From Isochrysis galbana (lineage: Eukaryota; Haptophyta; Isochrysidales; Isochrysidaceae), in assembly GCA_018136815.1 (NCBI GenBank), contig CM030940.1, positions 2,463,915-2,527,914 of the forward strand: 64,000 nt of DNA, in the 5' to 3' direction. Below are positions 21,282-32,219 of the stretch, piece by piece. Position numbers and translations under genes: made by a program. Position 1 is the first letter of the stretch; each line of letters opens with the position of its first letter. Below the pieces are notes generated by a model. The model was not told the DNA's origin, ran no database searches, and saw only the letters and a list, made by a program, of their open reading frames with translations.

Positions 21282-23228
21282 CCCATACTGTCCACACGAC
21301 GCAGCGCACCATTGACATCACAATGACCGCCATGAGTAAGTGGCATTGATATTATAGCTACGGCATTGATATAGCTACGCGTTCCTTGATGGCACAGCAC
21401 GCACAACATCTTTAATGGTGACAAAGTCCGGCAAGTGTCGCACCCACTACTGCGTGTGCTCGTTATATACAGTTTGTGCTCGTATGCCGTTTCATGGATT
21501 CGTATTCGTCTCCCGTTGATCCCGTCTCCTGCACTCAGTGTGCATGCTCAACTAAGTGATACTTGATCCGCGGGGGGGCGGGGGGGGGCACGCTCCTTCC
21601 CCCCCTCCCGACACCCCATCCGGGGGGAGGGAACCGCGCACGCCCCCTGCCTCACCACTTGGCAGGCAAACGGGCTTTGCGAAACCTACCCATACCCTCC
21701 TTGAGGGCAGGGCCTGGATTGCATGGCGCGAGCCATCAATACCAATACCGGGGCCGAGTTTGGGCCGAGACACGCTCCGGCCGTCGCTGCGGAGTCTCTC
21801 GCTCTCTCGCTCTCTCTCTCCGTCTTTCTCTCGACGTGTTTGGGTTATCGGGGATTTAGGGTCTCGGTTGCTTGATGTTTCGCTTGGTTTAGGTGAATGT
21901 TTCCGGTGTGTCCGTGAGTCGGTGTATTCTGTTGTCCTCAGCATCGTTGTCCGTCGTTGTCGTTGTTCGCTGCGTCGCTGCACTCTAGCAGTCTAGGCTC
22001 CCTCCCTGAGGGAAGAGTTCTTTGTAGGTCTAACAATCTCTTACAACCCAACACACTAGGGCCGCTAGGAGCGCGCCTCGCCGCCCCACCGCCTTTCGTT
22101 CGCCGTTCGTCCCAGTCCAGACACCCACCCAAATGGGGTTGCCCGACCGCCAATCCAGAATCCAGAATTTCAGTCACCCGACTCCCTGCGGGGAGGAGGG
22201 CCAAAGCGCCGCGCTAACCGCCGGTGCCGCTCGCGACGGAGTGGCTCAGAGCCCTCCGGCATGCAATTCATCGGAGGCCCTTGGTCAATGTCGTGAAGTG
22301 ACGACTGACTGAGCATTCACCGAAAACAACGTGCACCTTGACAGTCACAACGTTAAATGCGAACCGAGAAGGTCATGGCGGCGCTCTTGCCCGCGTCAAA
22401 TGAGGGGGCAGCTCTCCCATCGGCCGGCGAGCTGGACGACCTGTTCCTGTTCGCCGTGGAAGGTGCCGATGAGGAACTGGGGATGCGGAGCGAGAGTGGC
22501 AAGGAGGAGTGTAGCGGTGAGCGGTAGCGCGCGCGGCAGCATGCCCTCTAGCGTCTTGTGGCGCGCGCGTGGGCCGTCGTGGCGTCCCGGTGTCTGCCAT
22601 CTCTTGGTCGGCCGGCACGGCAGGGTGGGCGGAGGGAGAGGAGTGGAGCGGGGCGCGCTCCATGACCCTATCGTTTTAACTATAGTTCTACTCCTTCATT
22701 ACTTACTACCCCTATCAGACCAGCCGAAGAACGGCCGTCCACAAACCACAAAACCGACACAATCAGGCACAAGTGCGTGCACTCACGCACAGATCAATCA
22801 ATATCATGGTCACATGCCATGTGCACTGCCTCACGAAAGCACCGTCTCCACCCTGAGCACGTCTCGCAACCACAATGGGCGACCCCACATGCTTTCTTTC
22901 CTAGTCGAGCGAGCTTGTGGCAACTGTCCCCCCCCCGCCTCTGCTCGTTCTCTGCTCACGAATTGGTTCCAAGAAGCATCCCGTGAAGGTTGCAATGCAG
23001 CCCAAAGGTCAGAGAAAGCTGCGTTGGCGAGCAACTCGCATCGATGCAAAGAAGCTGTGACACCACCATGGAACGATCAAGCTGTGAGAGTGCGCGTTCA
23101 TTCCGAAACGAACAACTAGTACGTGGCACAGCGAGCAGAAGCGACTAGCCCAGCGGATGATGGAACCCATGCCGGCGAAGGAGACATGCCACGTCACACA
23201 TCCTACAATGTCACGCCAGCGTGCACTA
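21282..23228. other. Intergenic, with a transposon-derived fragment
   Basis: Mostly low-complexity (G-run near 21570, CTCTCGCTCTCT near 21800). The minus-strand stretch 22373-22690 begins TAGGGTCATGGAGCGCGC, as at 6238-6256, suggesting a relic of the same element's 5' exon. No host gene recognised. Confidence 0.45.
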
Positions 23229-24437
23229 CTACGCGGATAGATTCTTGAGGAAAATGGAGCAGTGTGAACACAGCATCCGCAGCAAGCGCTCATCATCTGA
23301 GTGGAAGCCACTACCATCAGGCTTGCCATCCTCCCCCGTCTTGTTGACCAGCTCAACAAGCCCTATCACCTGCCCTTCCTCTCCAATCACAGGTGCGATG
23401 AGGAGCGAGCGCATTTCATAACCGCGCAGACGATAGACTTCGACCGAACAAAGTGGGTGGTCCCTCACATCCCTGATGTTGAGAACGTGCCCCGTGGTCA
23501 ACACGTGATGCCGGGTACCGCCCTCGCGCACCTTGACGCGCACCTCATCCGAGACTATGGCTTTTGTCAAGAGCGCCGAGAACTCGGTGAAAGATAACTC
23601 ACCCTTGCCCTCCGTATCAACCGAGGCAATCATGCGCTCCGCCTGGGAGGGGTTCATGGCCCAGCCTAGCGTCCGCAAGGCCTGTGAGAGCTCGTCGGCA
23701 TCCACGAATCCGGACGATTTCGAGTCATAGGCTTCAAACGCCCTCTTCATCTCCTCTTGCGTGGGTGGATTCCCTCGCATCCCCATCGAGAACAAGTGTT
23801 CACCGTCAGAGTCGACAAGCTGCAGCGTGCAATGCTCAGCTCCAATGAGGTTATGGCCCTCTTCCATAAGCGTGGAGAAGAGGGTGTGGAGCTCGCGCTG
23901 CCGTTTCAGGCGTTCGTTCTTCCGAAGGTCTTTGAATAGAAGCGTCGTCATCCCGAGCAAGCAGCCAAGAATGACACCAACGACGGCGCCAGTCATGCCC
24001 ACCAGCCGTACGCGCCGCATCCTCAGCTGTGCTTCTGTCAGTCGCGCCGTCCGCAGGCCGAGCCTCGCTGCAATGTGGTCGATTGTGTTACCGAAGAGCG
24101 TTCCGCACACATCTGAGACCACCTGCCCATACGCCGCTGCTGTGAGAGTAGAAAGTCCGAGCGCCAGCCCCAGGGTCGAGTCGATCAAGTCGCCCGCCTG
24201 AATCATCACCACGTTGTCCATGAAGCCAAACCCCACCATCGGAATCGCGCAGCTCACTGCATGCCGCACGAGCTGCTCACGTGAGGGCGGCTTGAAGGTG
24301 GGCTCCCGTACCCAGAGCCCGCGGCGGCAGCGGCGCAGAGGAGCCAAAAGCTCCGCCGCCCCTGCTCTCGAAGGAATCGGGCGCGCCGCACGCCCAAGCG
24401 GCCGGAGCGCGAGCATCGGCACAGGTGGGCGCCGCAC
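23229..24437 (-). CDS. TMEM65 membrane protein with GAF domain split by an EF-hand pair
   Basis: 402 aa, no intron. Residues 1-45 are Arg/Pro/Ala-rich without acids, a mitochondrial presequence pattern. Residues ~60-168 are the TMEM65 membrane domain (IPMVGFGFMDNVVMIQAGD, LALGLSTLTAAAYGQVVSDV, GAVVGVILGCLLGM). Residues 181-223 are the first half of a GAF domain and 298-399 its second half (TGHVLNIRDVRDHP, RSLLIAPVIG, VIGLVELVNKTG). Between them, 224-296 form two EF-hands with loops D238-E249 and D274-E285. Loop position 3 of the first (Lys) and position 5 of the second (Lys) are not ideal, so calcium affinity is uncertain. TMEM65 is an inner-membrane protein tied to mitochondrial Na/Ca exchange in animals; here it could be sensed by calcium and a small ligand. 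Function is inferred. Confidence 0.85.
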   Translation of the reverse strand: MRRPPVPMLALRPLGRAARPIPSRAGAAELLAPLRRCRRGLWVREPTFKPPSREQLVRHAVSCAIPMVGFGFMDNVVMIQAGDLIDSTLGLALGLSTLTAAAYGQVVSDVCGTLFGNTIDHIAARLGLRTARLTEAQLRMRRVRLVGMTGAVVGVILGCLLGMTTLLFKDLRKNERLKRQRELHTLFSTLMEEGHNLIGAEHCTLQLVDSDGEHLFSMGMRGNPPTQEEMKRAFEAYDSKSSGFVDADELSQALRTLGWAMNPSQAERMIASVDTEGKGELSFTEFSALLTKAIVSDEVRVKVREGGTRHHVLTTGHVLNIRDVRDHPLCSVEVYRLRGYEMRSLLIAPVIGEEGQVIGLVELVNKTGEDGKPDGSGFHSDDERLLRMLCSHCSIFLKNLSA

Positions 24438-25034
24438 TGCGCGCAGACGGCGGCGTGGGGGTCGTTGGCCGCCAGCCGATGCCCCTAAGCGGCGGGAGCC
24501 ACGCCCACCACTTAAATAGGATATTCCTATCAGTTTAAAGATGTAAAAATGGAAGAGCTAGGAGCTAGGAGCTAGGAGCTACCTGCGAAGTGGGGTTTTG
24601 CATGGCTCAAGAGGGTCTGAACAAGACTACCAATCACTGGCATCTGGGCACTGTTGGATCTCTACTGGGGCCGCGTTGCAAAAGGTCAGACGCGCGTTCT
24701 CCTCTCCAATATAGTTAGGGTTAGGGTACTTTATACTTTATACTTTACCACTGGTGTCCTTTCTCTCCCACCCTCTGCCCTCTAGAGCTGGCGCTAGCTG
24801 GCATGATTAGCTCTCCCCACCAAAGATCTGGCGCCAGCTAGCAGACCACTGTTACGGATGCCCCTCCCCCTCCGCCCTCTCCCGTGTTTACTTTCTAAGT
24901 CCTGTGAGATAATCTCCCCTCTTCTCTCTCTCTTCACGTGAGGAGAGGCGACGGGCCTCCTCTCTTCTTTTCTCTTTCCCCTCTCTTTTTCTCCCCCTCA
25001 CGCGCTCACTCTGTTTACATTAGTATTCTACGTG
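24438..25034. other. No gene recognised
   Basis: Contains a short AGCTAGGAGCTAGG tandem (24555-24580), two TTAGGG units (24716) and a pyrimidine-rich stretch (24915-24995). No coding region recognised. Confidence 0.4.
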
Positions 25035-27560
25035 TTACTGTGAGTGTGCCCGCGCCCGCCCGCATCGCGCCATAGTCGGCCGTGTGCCGGCCTTGATTCG
25101 CTGCTGCTTCATCGTCAGCCGCCGCCCCAGCCGCGCCTCTCGCCAAGCTACCCGCAATACCGCCTCGAGCTCCGTCGGCGCCTTCCGAGTCGAGCCACAC
25201 ATCTTGTGGTGGTTGAACTTGCCCAACGCGATGCCGGCGCGCGAGTTGGCGCGCTGCTGGCCGGCCACCTTGTCACTTGCTTTGCCAAGGGCGTGCAAGC
25301 GCTCAACGGGGGTGCTGGTGGCGAGGAGCGCGTCGTACTTGGCGCGGAGCTCCGGGGTGATCTTCTCGGCACAAAACTTGCCGTCGGGCGCGATGAACTC
25401 GGCCGCGTGGTTCTTGGTCGCCGGCACCATCGCCATCGCCTCGAACGCCGCAGCGAGCAGCTTGCCGACCAGCTCGTCGCCGGCTGCCCTCTCTCTGATT
25501 CGAGCCGAGTCGATGACGGCCCGACAGCTCCGCCTCTCCTGCCCGGGAGTCAGCGTGGGCAGCGTCGGGGCGTGGGGACCCAAGTCGATCCGCACGCGGC
25601 CATCGATGACTGTCGCATCCGCGATCGACCTTTTTGTTTTAGAAGTTGTTTTGCGTTCCCTCCTCGCAGGCTAGCCACGAGTCACCGTCGCAGTGTCCTA
25701 CATTCGTCCATTCGCCCTTGTTGCCCTCGCCTCCTTTATCGCCTCCTTTGTCGCCTGCTTGCCCCTCACCTGGCTCACCTCCTTGCGCGCTCCTCGCGTT
25801 TTAGGCTAAGTCGCGCGATCAGGTATCGCCGGTGCAAGGAACCGCCCCCATGTGTGACCCTGATTCCCCCTCAGGTGTTGGCCGTTGGATTATATCGTGG
25901 CGCTATTTTACTTCGGTCTTCATCAAATCACTTAAGGGTTTTCGAAAGATTCCCTCCTTATTCCTGTGCCGACCGCCGATTCTTCACCTAACCGTCCGGA
26001 CGGGTGTGGCTGCCCTTTCGTTTAACTGTTTCGTCTTTGCTCCTCCCTTGCGTGGTTTTGTTTCGCTCATTCATTGTTCTCTCGCATGGAAGCTCGATTC
26101 TAGCAAGGGGGTGTCGCATCCGCGATCGACCTTTTTGTTTTAGAAGTTGTTTTGCGTTCCCTCCTCGCAGGCTAGCCACGAGTCACCGTCGCAGTGTCCT
26201 ACATTCGTCCATTCGCCCTTGTTGCCCTCGCCTCCTTTATCGCCTCCTTTGTCGCCTGCTTGCCCCTCACCTGGCTCACCTCCTTGCGCGCTCCTCGCGT
26301 TTTAGGCTAAGTCGCGCGATCAGGTATCGCCGGTGCAAGGAACCGCCCCCATGTGTGACCCTGATTCCCCCTCAGGTGTTGGCCGTTGGATTATATCGTG
26401 GCGCTATTTTACTTCGGTCTTCATCAAATCACTTAAGGGTTTTCGAAAGATTCCCTCCTTATTCCTGTGCGTAACTGTCGCCCCGTCGGATCGTCCGTCG
26501 CCCCGTCGCTCTGCTCTTGTCGGCATTCTCTTCCTTGTTCGATCTGCCAGCGGGTTCCTGTGCGTTCCGTGATAGGGATACGTTAGTGTGGAGAGTGTTG
26601 ACGTGAGTGTAGGTCATCTCGTCGGGCCATCGGCCTCTAGCCGTCTGTCGTCTGTCGTTCTTCGTTCGTCGCTCTTGTTCTCGTTCTCGTTCCCGTTCTC
26701 GTCCCTCGTTCTCAATACTACCTCAATACCAAACCTCTCCAATCCCTCAGCCCCAGCCTATCCATCCCGATCCGCCCAGCCATGTCCGCTCCGTCGTCGC
26801 GCTCGCCCTCGCCCAAGCCCGTCCTCCCGCCTTTCTCTGCTGAGGAGGTGGTCCAGCCCGTCATTGGCCACTCCCCAACTTCCGCCGCACCTCTCGCCGC
26901 TTCCCTTCCGTTCCCTCCGTTCCCATCCGAGGCAGTGGTAACCTCGGATCCGTCAATGACGGCCTGCGGATCGGCTGCCGCCTTCGTAAAGAAGTCGATC
27001 GCGGCGGGCCAGACATCCGGGAGGACGTCGAGCGCGCACTGCTCCGGTCCAAACTTGATCGCGCACAGAAGCGGCCAAAGCACTGTTTCAGAGAGGATCG
27101 TCATCGCCCGCACCGCTGCCATGATCTCGGGAGAGGAGGCGCCCTTGAGGATGGAGCCGCGGTGCTTGCCGCCCGCCTTCTCGGCCATCATCGCCTCCTC
27201 CTCGAGGAAGGTGCGGAGCGTGTTCTCCTGCGTGAGGAGGCGCTCGGTGACGGCGGCGTTCAAGAAGAAGACGTACGACCGAGAGCCGCAGATGGCGAGG
27301 AGGTCCTCGACTTTGCCGAGCACAGCGTCGGTGCAGGCGTCGACCATGTCGTCGAGCTTCGCCTCCATCCACTCGCGGAACTTCGCGCCGATCGCGTAGC
27401 CCTTTGATGAGCAGAGCGCCACATATTTGGCCACCTGCGTGCGGTGGTGGAGCTCTGCGTGAGTGCATGCATCGCAGGGCAGTGGGCCGCGCGTGGCATA
27501 CCTGATAGATGATCGCGCACGCCGGCGAGGAGAACCAACCGACGATGACACCTCGGGCAT
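25035..27560 (-). pseudogene. Repeat-family protein gene split by an LTR insertion
   Basis: Two minus-strand pieces belong together: 27560-26956 (with a probable intron about 27504-27427 joining CAIIYQ to VAKYVALCSSKG) and 25610-25035. The upstream piece ends AADPQAVIDG and the downstream piece resumes VIDGRVRIDLGPHAP, with the insertion 25611-26955 between. Visible motifs: REWMEAKLDDMVDA, GSRSYVFFLNAAVTERLLTQ, LLWP-type helix, KNHAAEFIAPDG, then ATSTPVERLHALGK. I do not recognise the family; the last motif and the context suggest a DNA-transposon or multicopy algal protein. The 5' end is not identified. It is broken here by the insertion. Confidence 0.55.
25611..26955 (+). mobile_element. 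LTR-retroelement insertion with tandem LTRs and Gag start
   Basis: Two identical 359-bp direct repeats (25611-25969 and 26112-26470) are separated by 142 bp ending in a purine tract (AGCAAGGGGG) just before the second, as expected of a 3' LTR. After the second repeat comes leader sequence and a Gag-like start at 26782 (MSAPSSRSPSPKPVLPPFSA), similar in style to the 524-4195 protein, cut off near 26944. ATGAC flanks the whole at 25606-25610 and 26956-26960, a plausible 5-bp TSD. The order LTR, 3' end, LTR, 5' end is not a normal provirus. Confidence 0.7.
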
Positions 27561-28971
27561 GGTACGCAACATGGCACGAGGCACTCAGTGCTCAGCACTC
27601 GGCTGCCTGTGCAGTTGGATCGGGTGCGGGAGCGCGGGAGCGGCACGCCTCGCGCGCGAGCGTCATCATGTCTAGGGCTCCATGCCTCGGGAGGGCGCGC
27701 GGGACCCGTGCTCCGCCTGGGCCATGGCTCAAGCTGGGAAGGGGAGCGGCACGCGGCTCACCGGAGCGTCTCCCGCCATCCTGTTGAGTCACCGTTGGGA
27801 GCGGTTCGCGAGTCAACACAGCTCCACTGGCGGGAAAAAGTCGCGTCCCTCTCAACAGTCTCCCAACAACAGCGACTCAACGAAACCCTTGCGTGGAGTC
27901 GCTGTTGAGTCGCCTTTCGGACCCCTCAAAAACCCTCGATTGGAGGCGCTGCTTCTTTCGCCGACTCTTCTTCAGTAGACGGTTGGCCGCCCCAGTTTCT
28001 TTTCCTGTGGTCCCCCTTCTCGAATGGGTGGATGCCCAGCAGCTCTGATGCCCCCCCGGCGTCCGTTCCCTTTGAACATGATGTTGCTAGAAGAAGAAAG
28101 GATCACGGAGCCCTCGCACCATGAAGTTCAATATACTTGTCGACGGGCGGTGGGGATGGCGCAGCGGCAGCACCGCGAGTAGAAATCTGGCGGGGGGGGG
28201 GGGGGGGGGGGGGGGGCGCCCCCCAAGCCGGCGGGGGGGCGGAGAAACGGCCGCAGCGGAGGATGGCCTTGGGCGAGATCCTTTGAGAGAGGGACGGGCA
28301 GTTCATACAGTATCAATTATCGAGGCGTTTGCAGGAGTAAAGTGGGAGGGGAGGAGGGGGAGGAGGGGAGAGAGGGGGGAAGAGAACGCGGCGGTGGCGA
28401 GAGAGAGCGCGGGCGCGGCGGCTGTCCTCGGCCTGTCCTGCTCGCTCCCCGCCCCCCCCCCGCCCCCCTCCCCGCCCCCCGCCCCCCCCCCCCCCCCCCC
28501 CCCCCCCTTCCTCCCCTGGCGCGAGGCTCCTCCCCCCAGAGAAGAAGCCCGGCTCCCCCCCCCCCTCCTCTCCGCCCCCGGCTCAAGGCTTAACCCCCAC
28601 CACCACCACACCCACAGCTTTCTCCTCTCTCACGCGCTCATTCTCCTCTCACTCACCGGTCCCATCGTCGCACGTTCTCCCTCTCCTCTCGAGCCTCCCT
28701 CCCCCCCCGCCCCCCCCGCCCCCCCAACCGATCCCCTCCCGCTCTAGCTGCCAACTCTCCCTCTGCCCCCCTTCTTTTCTTCTCTGTCTGGCTCGGCAAT
28801 TGACAGATTGAGCCCCCCATCCATCTCTCCCCTCCCTCGTCCCAGCGCCCCTCACTCCCCCTCTCCCCTCTCTTCCCCCTCCCCCCTCCCTCCCCCTCTC
28901 CCCCCCCTCCCCCCCACGCTTCCACGCACGATCACTGCGCGTCCAAAGGCGGGCGAGAGGCGCGCGCAAGC
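27561..28971. other. Intergenic and leader of the choline transporter-like gene
   Basis: Contains a G-run (28193-28217), a long C-run (28480-28507) and an overwhelmingly pyrimidine plus-strand stretch from 28600 to 28920, probably promoter and 5' UTR of the gene at 28972. Open frames here are low-complexity artefacts. Confidence 0.5.
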
Positions 28972-31380
28972 GTGATGGGGATCCACTCGCAAACCTCCGA
29001 CTCCAAGTCCAAGCCCATCGTCAGCATCGCCGCCCTCCAGCGCGACCGGCCGCGCCGCTGCACTGACGCTCTCTTCCTCCTCCTCTTCCTCTCCGCCCTG
29101 GCCACTGCGGTCTACTCGAGCTTCTATGGGCTGGAGCGTGGCCATCTCGACCGCGTCATCTATGGCCAGGACTACATGTCTGACCTCTGCGGTCAGGACA
29201 ACTCAGTCGCCGCCACTGGCCTCGCGGAGGTCGTGCAGGCGCGATCCGATGACGTGTCGTTCATCGAGATGCTCTACCCGTTTGCCCGACTGACCCCATG
29301 GTACGAGGGGACAGTACGGCGCGGCACACGTGATCACACCCGCCGCAGGCTTCTATACTACACGCTTCCCGCGGGCCGACTGGGCGGCTTTGACCCCGTG
29401 CCTGTCTGCCTTGAGGAGTGCCCTCGTGGGAACAGCACGCCTGGCGTGGCTCTCATTGACGATCCTGGCTCGTGGATCTGCACGGGCAAATACAGCAACG
29501 GGCCCCCGTCTACGTGCCCGGACGGCAGGGGAGAATCTCCTGAGTGTGTGGAATATCGAAACTCCTACTTCCTCCTCGCCGGCGAGGACCGGGTTGCAGC
29601 ATGTGCCGACAAGATGTTGGACTGTGATGTGTGCTTTCCGCCGTATCCGGCGACCCAGGTACTGAACATGTGCATCCCAGATCAGAGCAAAACGTTCTCC
29701 GCCTTTGGCAACCTCATCCTCTCTGTCGCCGAATTTGGTGCCACAATCGGCGCGGCCGGAAACCCGGACTATGCCCATGCGGCCTACGACGGCGTGGATC
29801 AAGATGATGCCAGTGCTTTGGAAGTGGTGACCCCTGCGAACATTGAGGGCATGCGTCAGAGCATCTCTAACCTCCCTCATCTAGTCTTCGAGGACCTGTC
29901 GATTGCCTGGCCGATCGTGGTCGGATGCTCGGCTGGCGCCGTCATCTTCGGCCTTGTGTGGCTGGTGCTGATCCGTCTCCTGTCTGGGCTGATGGTCTGG
30001 GTCTCCCTCATCGGGCTTGCGGTCGCTGCTGGTATGGGCACTTTTTACCTTTACACGGCACAGGAGCGCATGAAGGAGGACGCGCGGTACGGTGAGGACG
30101 AGGAGTTTACCTCGATCGCCAATAGCACATATATCGGCTTTTGGTTAGCAGCTATCAGCACGGGTTTGTACGTTCTCTTCGTCATCTGCTTGCGCAAGCA
30201 AGTGCAGCTCGCTGCACGGGCACTCTCAGCGGCAGCACTTGCACTCTCGGAACTACCCACGATGCTCATCCTTCCCGTGCTCATCTCATGCCTCGCCCTT
30301 CTATCCGCCGGCGGTGGTTGTGTGCTCATCCTACTGCTCGTATCTTGCGGAGATATCGCTTACGGACGTCCTGGATTCGGCCACCTCTTCCTTGACATGC
30401 ACACCAAGATACTCCTCCTCATCACGGTGGTAACCACCTTCTGGCTCACCGTTTTCGTGCGGCATGTGCAACATGCGACGGTCGGCGGCGCTGTTTCCAA
30501 GTGGTACGCCCATCGCCGCGACGATGGATCTGGCGGCGACTTCTGCTGCGGCGGCTCGCGGGTCCTCGGAGCGCTATGGCACGTGCTGCGATACCACGCT
30601 GGCTCGGTTGCCCTTGGCTCACTTTTCATCGCCTCTCTCAAAATCGTGCGATTCTGCTTCTTCCTCCTGCGCTCCACTTTCCAGAAGCACGTTTCACACC
30701 GTCTGCGGGCGATGGGCTGCGGTAACTCGAACGCCCTCGCGCGAATGTGCTGCTGCTGTATCTCGTGCTGCCTCAAGTGCGTGGAGCAAACACTCGAGGC
30801 GCTTTCACGCTACGCCTATGCTCAGATGATGGTGTCCAAACGCCCCTTCTGCGCGTCTGCCCACGAGGCTGTGCGTTTGTTGGCGTCGAATCTGGCGTCC
30901 GCCGCCACCATCCGCTTTGTCGCCGGACTATTCCTACTATTGGGGAAGCTTCTGGTGGCCGCCTCTTGTGCGGGCGTCGGTATTCTCTACATGAAATCCA
31001 ACGAGCCGTACAGGTCGCAGTTGTACAACGTTGCCCACCCGGCTGCCGCCATAGCTATCGCGTCCTTCGGAGTCGCCCTTGTGTTCTTTGGTGTTTACAA
31101 CATGACGATCGACACGATTTTCCTCAACCTTTGCGCGGACCGTGAGCGCGCAGCGGCGGGCATGCCCTTGATCGGCCGCGCACACGAGCTTTCGGGAGTC
31201 CTAGGTGTCGAGTTGGGCAGGGAATTTGAGGTTGTACCAAGCGCAAGTGGCGGACGTCGGCCACCAGCTTGTGCAAAGCGCATGCTGGACACAGACGACC
31301 GGATGAGCCAGATGAGTTCCCAGTCGCACTACGGCAACAACCCCTTTAACACAATGAGCAATAATGAAATGCGCGTCTAA
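28972..31380 (+). CDS. Choline transporter-like protein (CTL / SLC44 family)
   Basis: Single exon, 802 aa. N-terminal cytosolic stretch, then TM1 at ~32-52 preceded by RPRRCTDALF, the conserved entry of CTL proteins. A Cys-rich extracellular region follows (~60-300), with VCLEECP and CADKMLDCDVC. TM helices cluster at ~310-335, 338-358, 385-405, 425-455, 470-490, 545-565, 645-670 and 685-710. The membrane part includes the Cys-rich cytosolic loop MCCCCISCCLKC and RFVAGLFLLLGKLLVA. The C-terminal NLCADRERAAAG fits the family tail. The family moves choline across plasma or organelle membranes. ATG 28972 is chosen because the frame upstream is pyrimidine-repeat sequence. Length is slightly above animal members (~650-710), mostly from the extracellular loop. 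Confidence 0.9.
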   Translation: MMGIHSQTSDSKSKPIVSIAALQRDRPRRCTDALFLLLFLSALATAVYSSFYGLERGHLDRVIYGQDYMSDLCGQDNSVAATGLAEVVQARSDDVSFIEMLYPFARLTPWYEGTVRRGTRDHTRRRLLYYTLPAGRLGGFDPVPVCLEECPRGNSTPGVALIDDPGSWICTGKYSNGPPSTCPDGRGESPECVEYRNSYFLLAGEDRVAACADKMLDCDVCFPPYPATQVLNMCIPDQSKTFSAFGNLILSVAEFGATIGAAGNPDYAHAAYDGVDQDDASALEVVTPANIEGMRQSISNLPHLVFEDLSIAWPIVVGCSAGAVIFGLVWLVLIRLLSGLMVWVSLIGLAVAAGMGTFYLYTAQERMKEDARYGEDEEFTSIANSTYIGFWLAAISTGLYVLFVICLRKQVQLAARALSAAALALSELPTMLILPVLISCLALLSAGGGCVLILLLVSCGDIAYGRPGFGHLFLDMHTKILLLITVVTTFWLTVFVRHVQHATVGGAVSKWYAHRRDDGSGGDFCCGGSRVLGALWHVLRYHAGSVALGSLFIASLKIVRFCFFLLRSTFQKHVSHRLRAMGCGNSNALARMCCCCISCCLKCVEQTLEALSRYAYAQMMVSKRPFCASAHEAVRLLASNLASAATIRFVAGLFLLLGKLLVAASCAGVGILYMKSNEPYRSQLYNVAHPAAAIAIASFGVALVFFGVYNMTIDTIFLNLCADRERAAAGMPLIGRAHELSGVLGVELGREFEVVPSASGGRRPPACAKRMLDTDDRMSQMSSQSHYGNNPFNTMSNNEMRV

Positions 31381-32219
31381 CTTCGATCTCGAGTGAGCTT
31401 TCGGTTACGAGGCACGCCCTTTCTTCTCGCCCCCTACCCGAGAGCACTCTACGTGCAAGCAGGATCGTTACATGGCGAATTCAGGATGGACATATGACCC
31501 CCATTGAAATCGTTTGATCTGAATTCATCTGCAAAGAGTAGGTTCCGAGCAGTCGAGCAAGGTTTGTTTGGCATGAAATGAGAAAGATGTGCAATCCTGA
31601 TTGACGTTTGATGAGGGCATCGATAGGGCGGTAAAACACGGGGGGGGGGGGGGGGGCGCAGCAAAATTGGCCATATTGGCGGGCTCAGGGCATGAGGATT
31701 GAGGTAAATTTGACGATTGTGTTTTAGTGCTGCGAAGTTCCCAAGGCCAAGGTTAGCACCCAACTAACACTAAAAGGATATCGCACATATCCGGAGGCCC
31801 TTGAGCCCGTGCGCCAAGATCCCCCCCCTTGCTTAGGCTTGGGTCCGTCCCACAACAAAAGCCACAATAAAGCGCAAAATATGGGCCTAGCTACGCTCCG
31901 TGATCCGCCGCGCAGTGGCCGCCGTCGTGCTCTATTTTGGGGACGGGGACGATCGTCGCGTGACAATCAACTCCGGACGCAATCCCTCGCTCCGATCGGC
32001 CCGGATGCACTTTCCCCTTCCGGGGACAGTGGCCACATCATACATCGTCCACGAACGCCACCCACGCGCCCCACAACGCGCGTGCGCACACGCCTGCTTC
32101 TGGCCACAAACTTATCGACGATGCCGTGACACGGTTAATGAAAAATGAGTCTGATTGGCGGTGCTTGCGCCCAGATTCGCGACACCACAACGGCGTGAGA
32201 GTATCTTCAAACTGAGGAA
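31381..32219. other. No gene recognised
   Basis: 3' flanks of two convergent genes (28972-31380 and 32220-33697). Contains a G-run near 31640-31656. Nothing else supportable. Confidence 0.45.

Noticed and set aside
22331-23119. 262-codon plus-strand frame
   Set aside because: No motif, low complexity, and it overlaps a more plausible transposon-derived fragment on the other strand.
24716-24730. Two TTAGGG units, possible interstitial telomere
   Set aside because: Only two copies; expected by chance and no other telomeric features.
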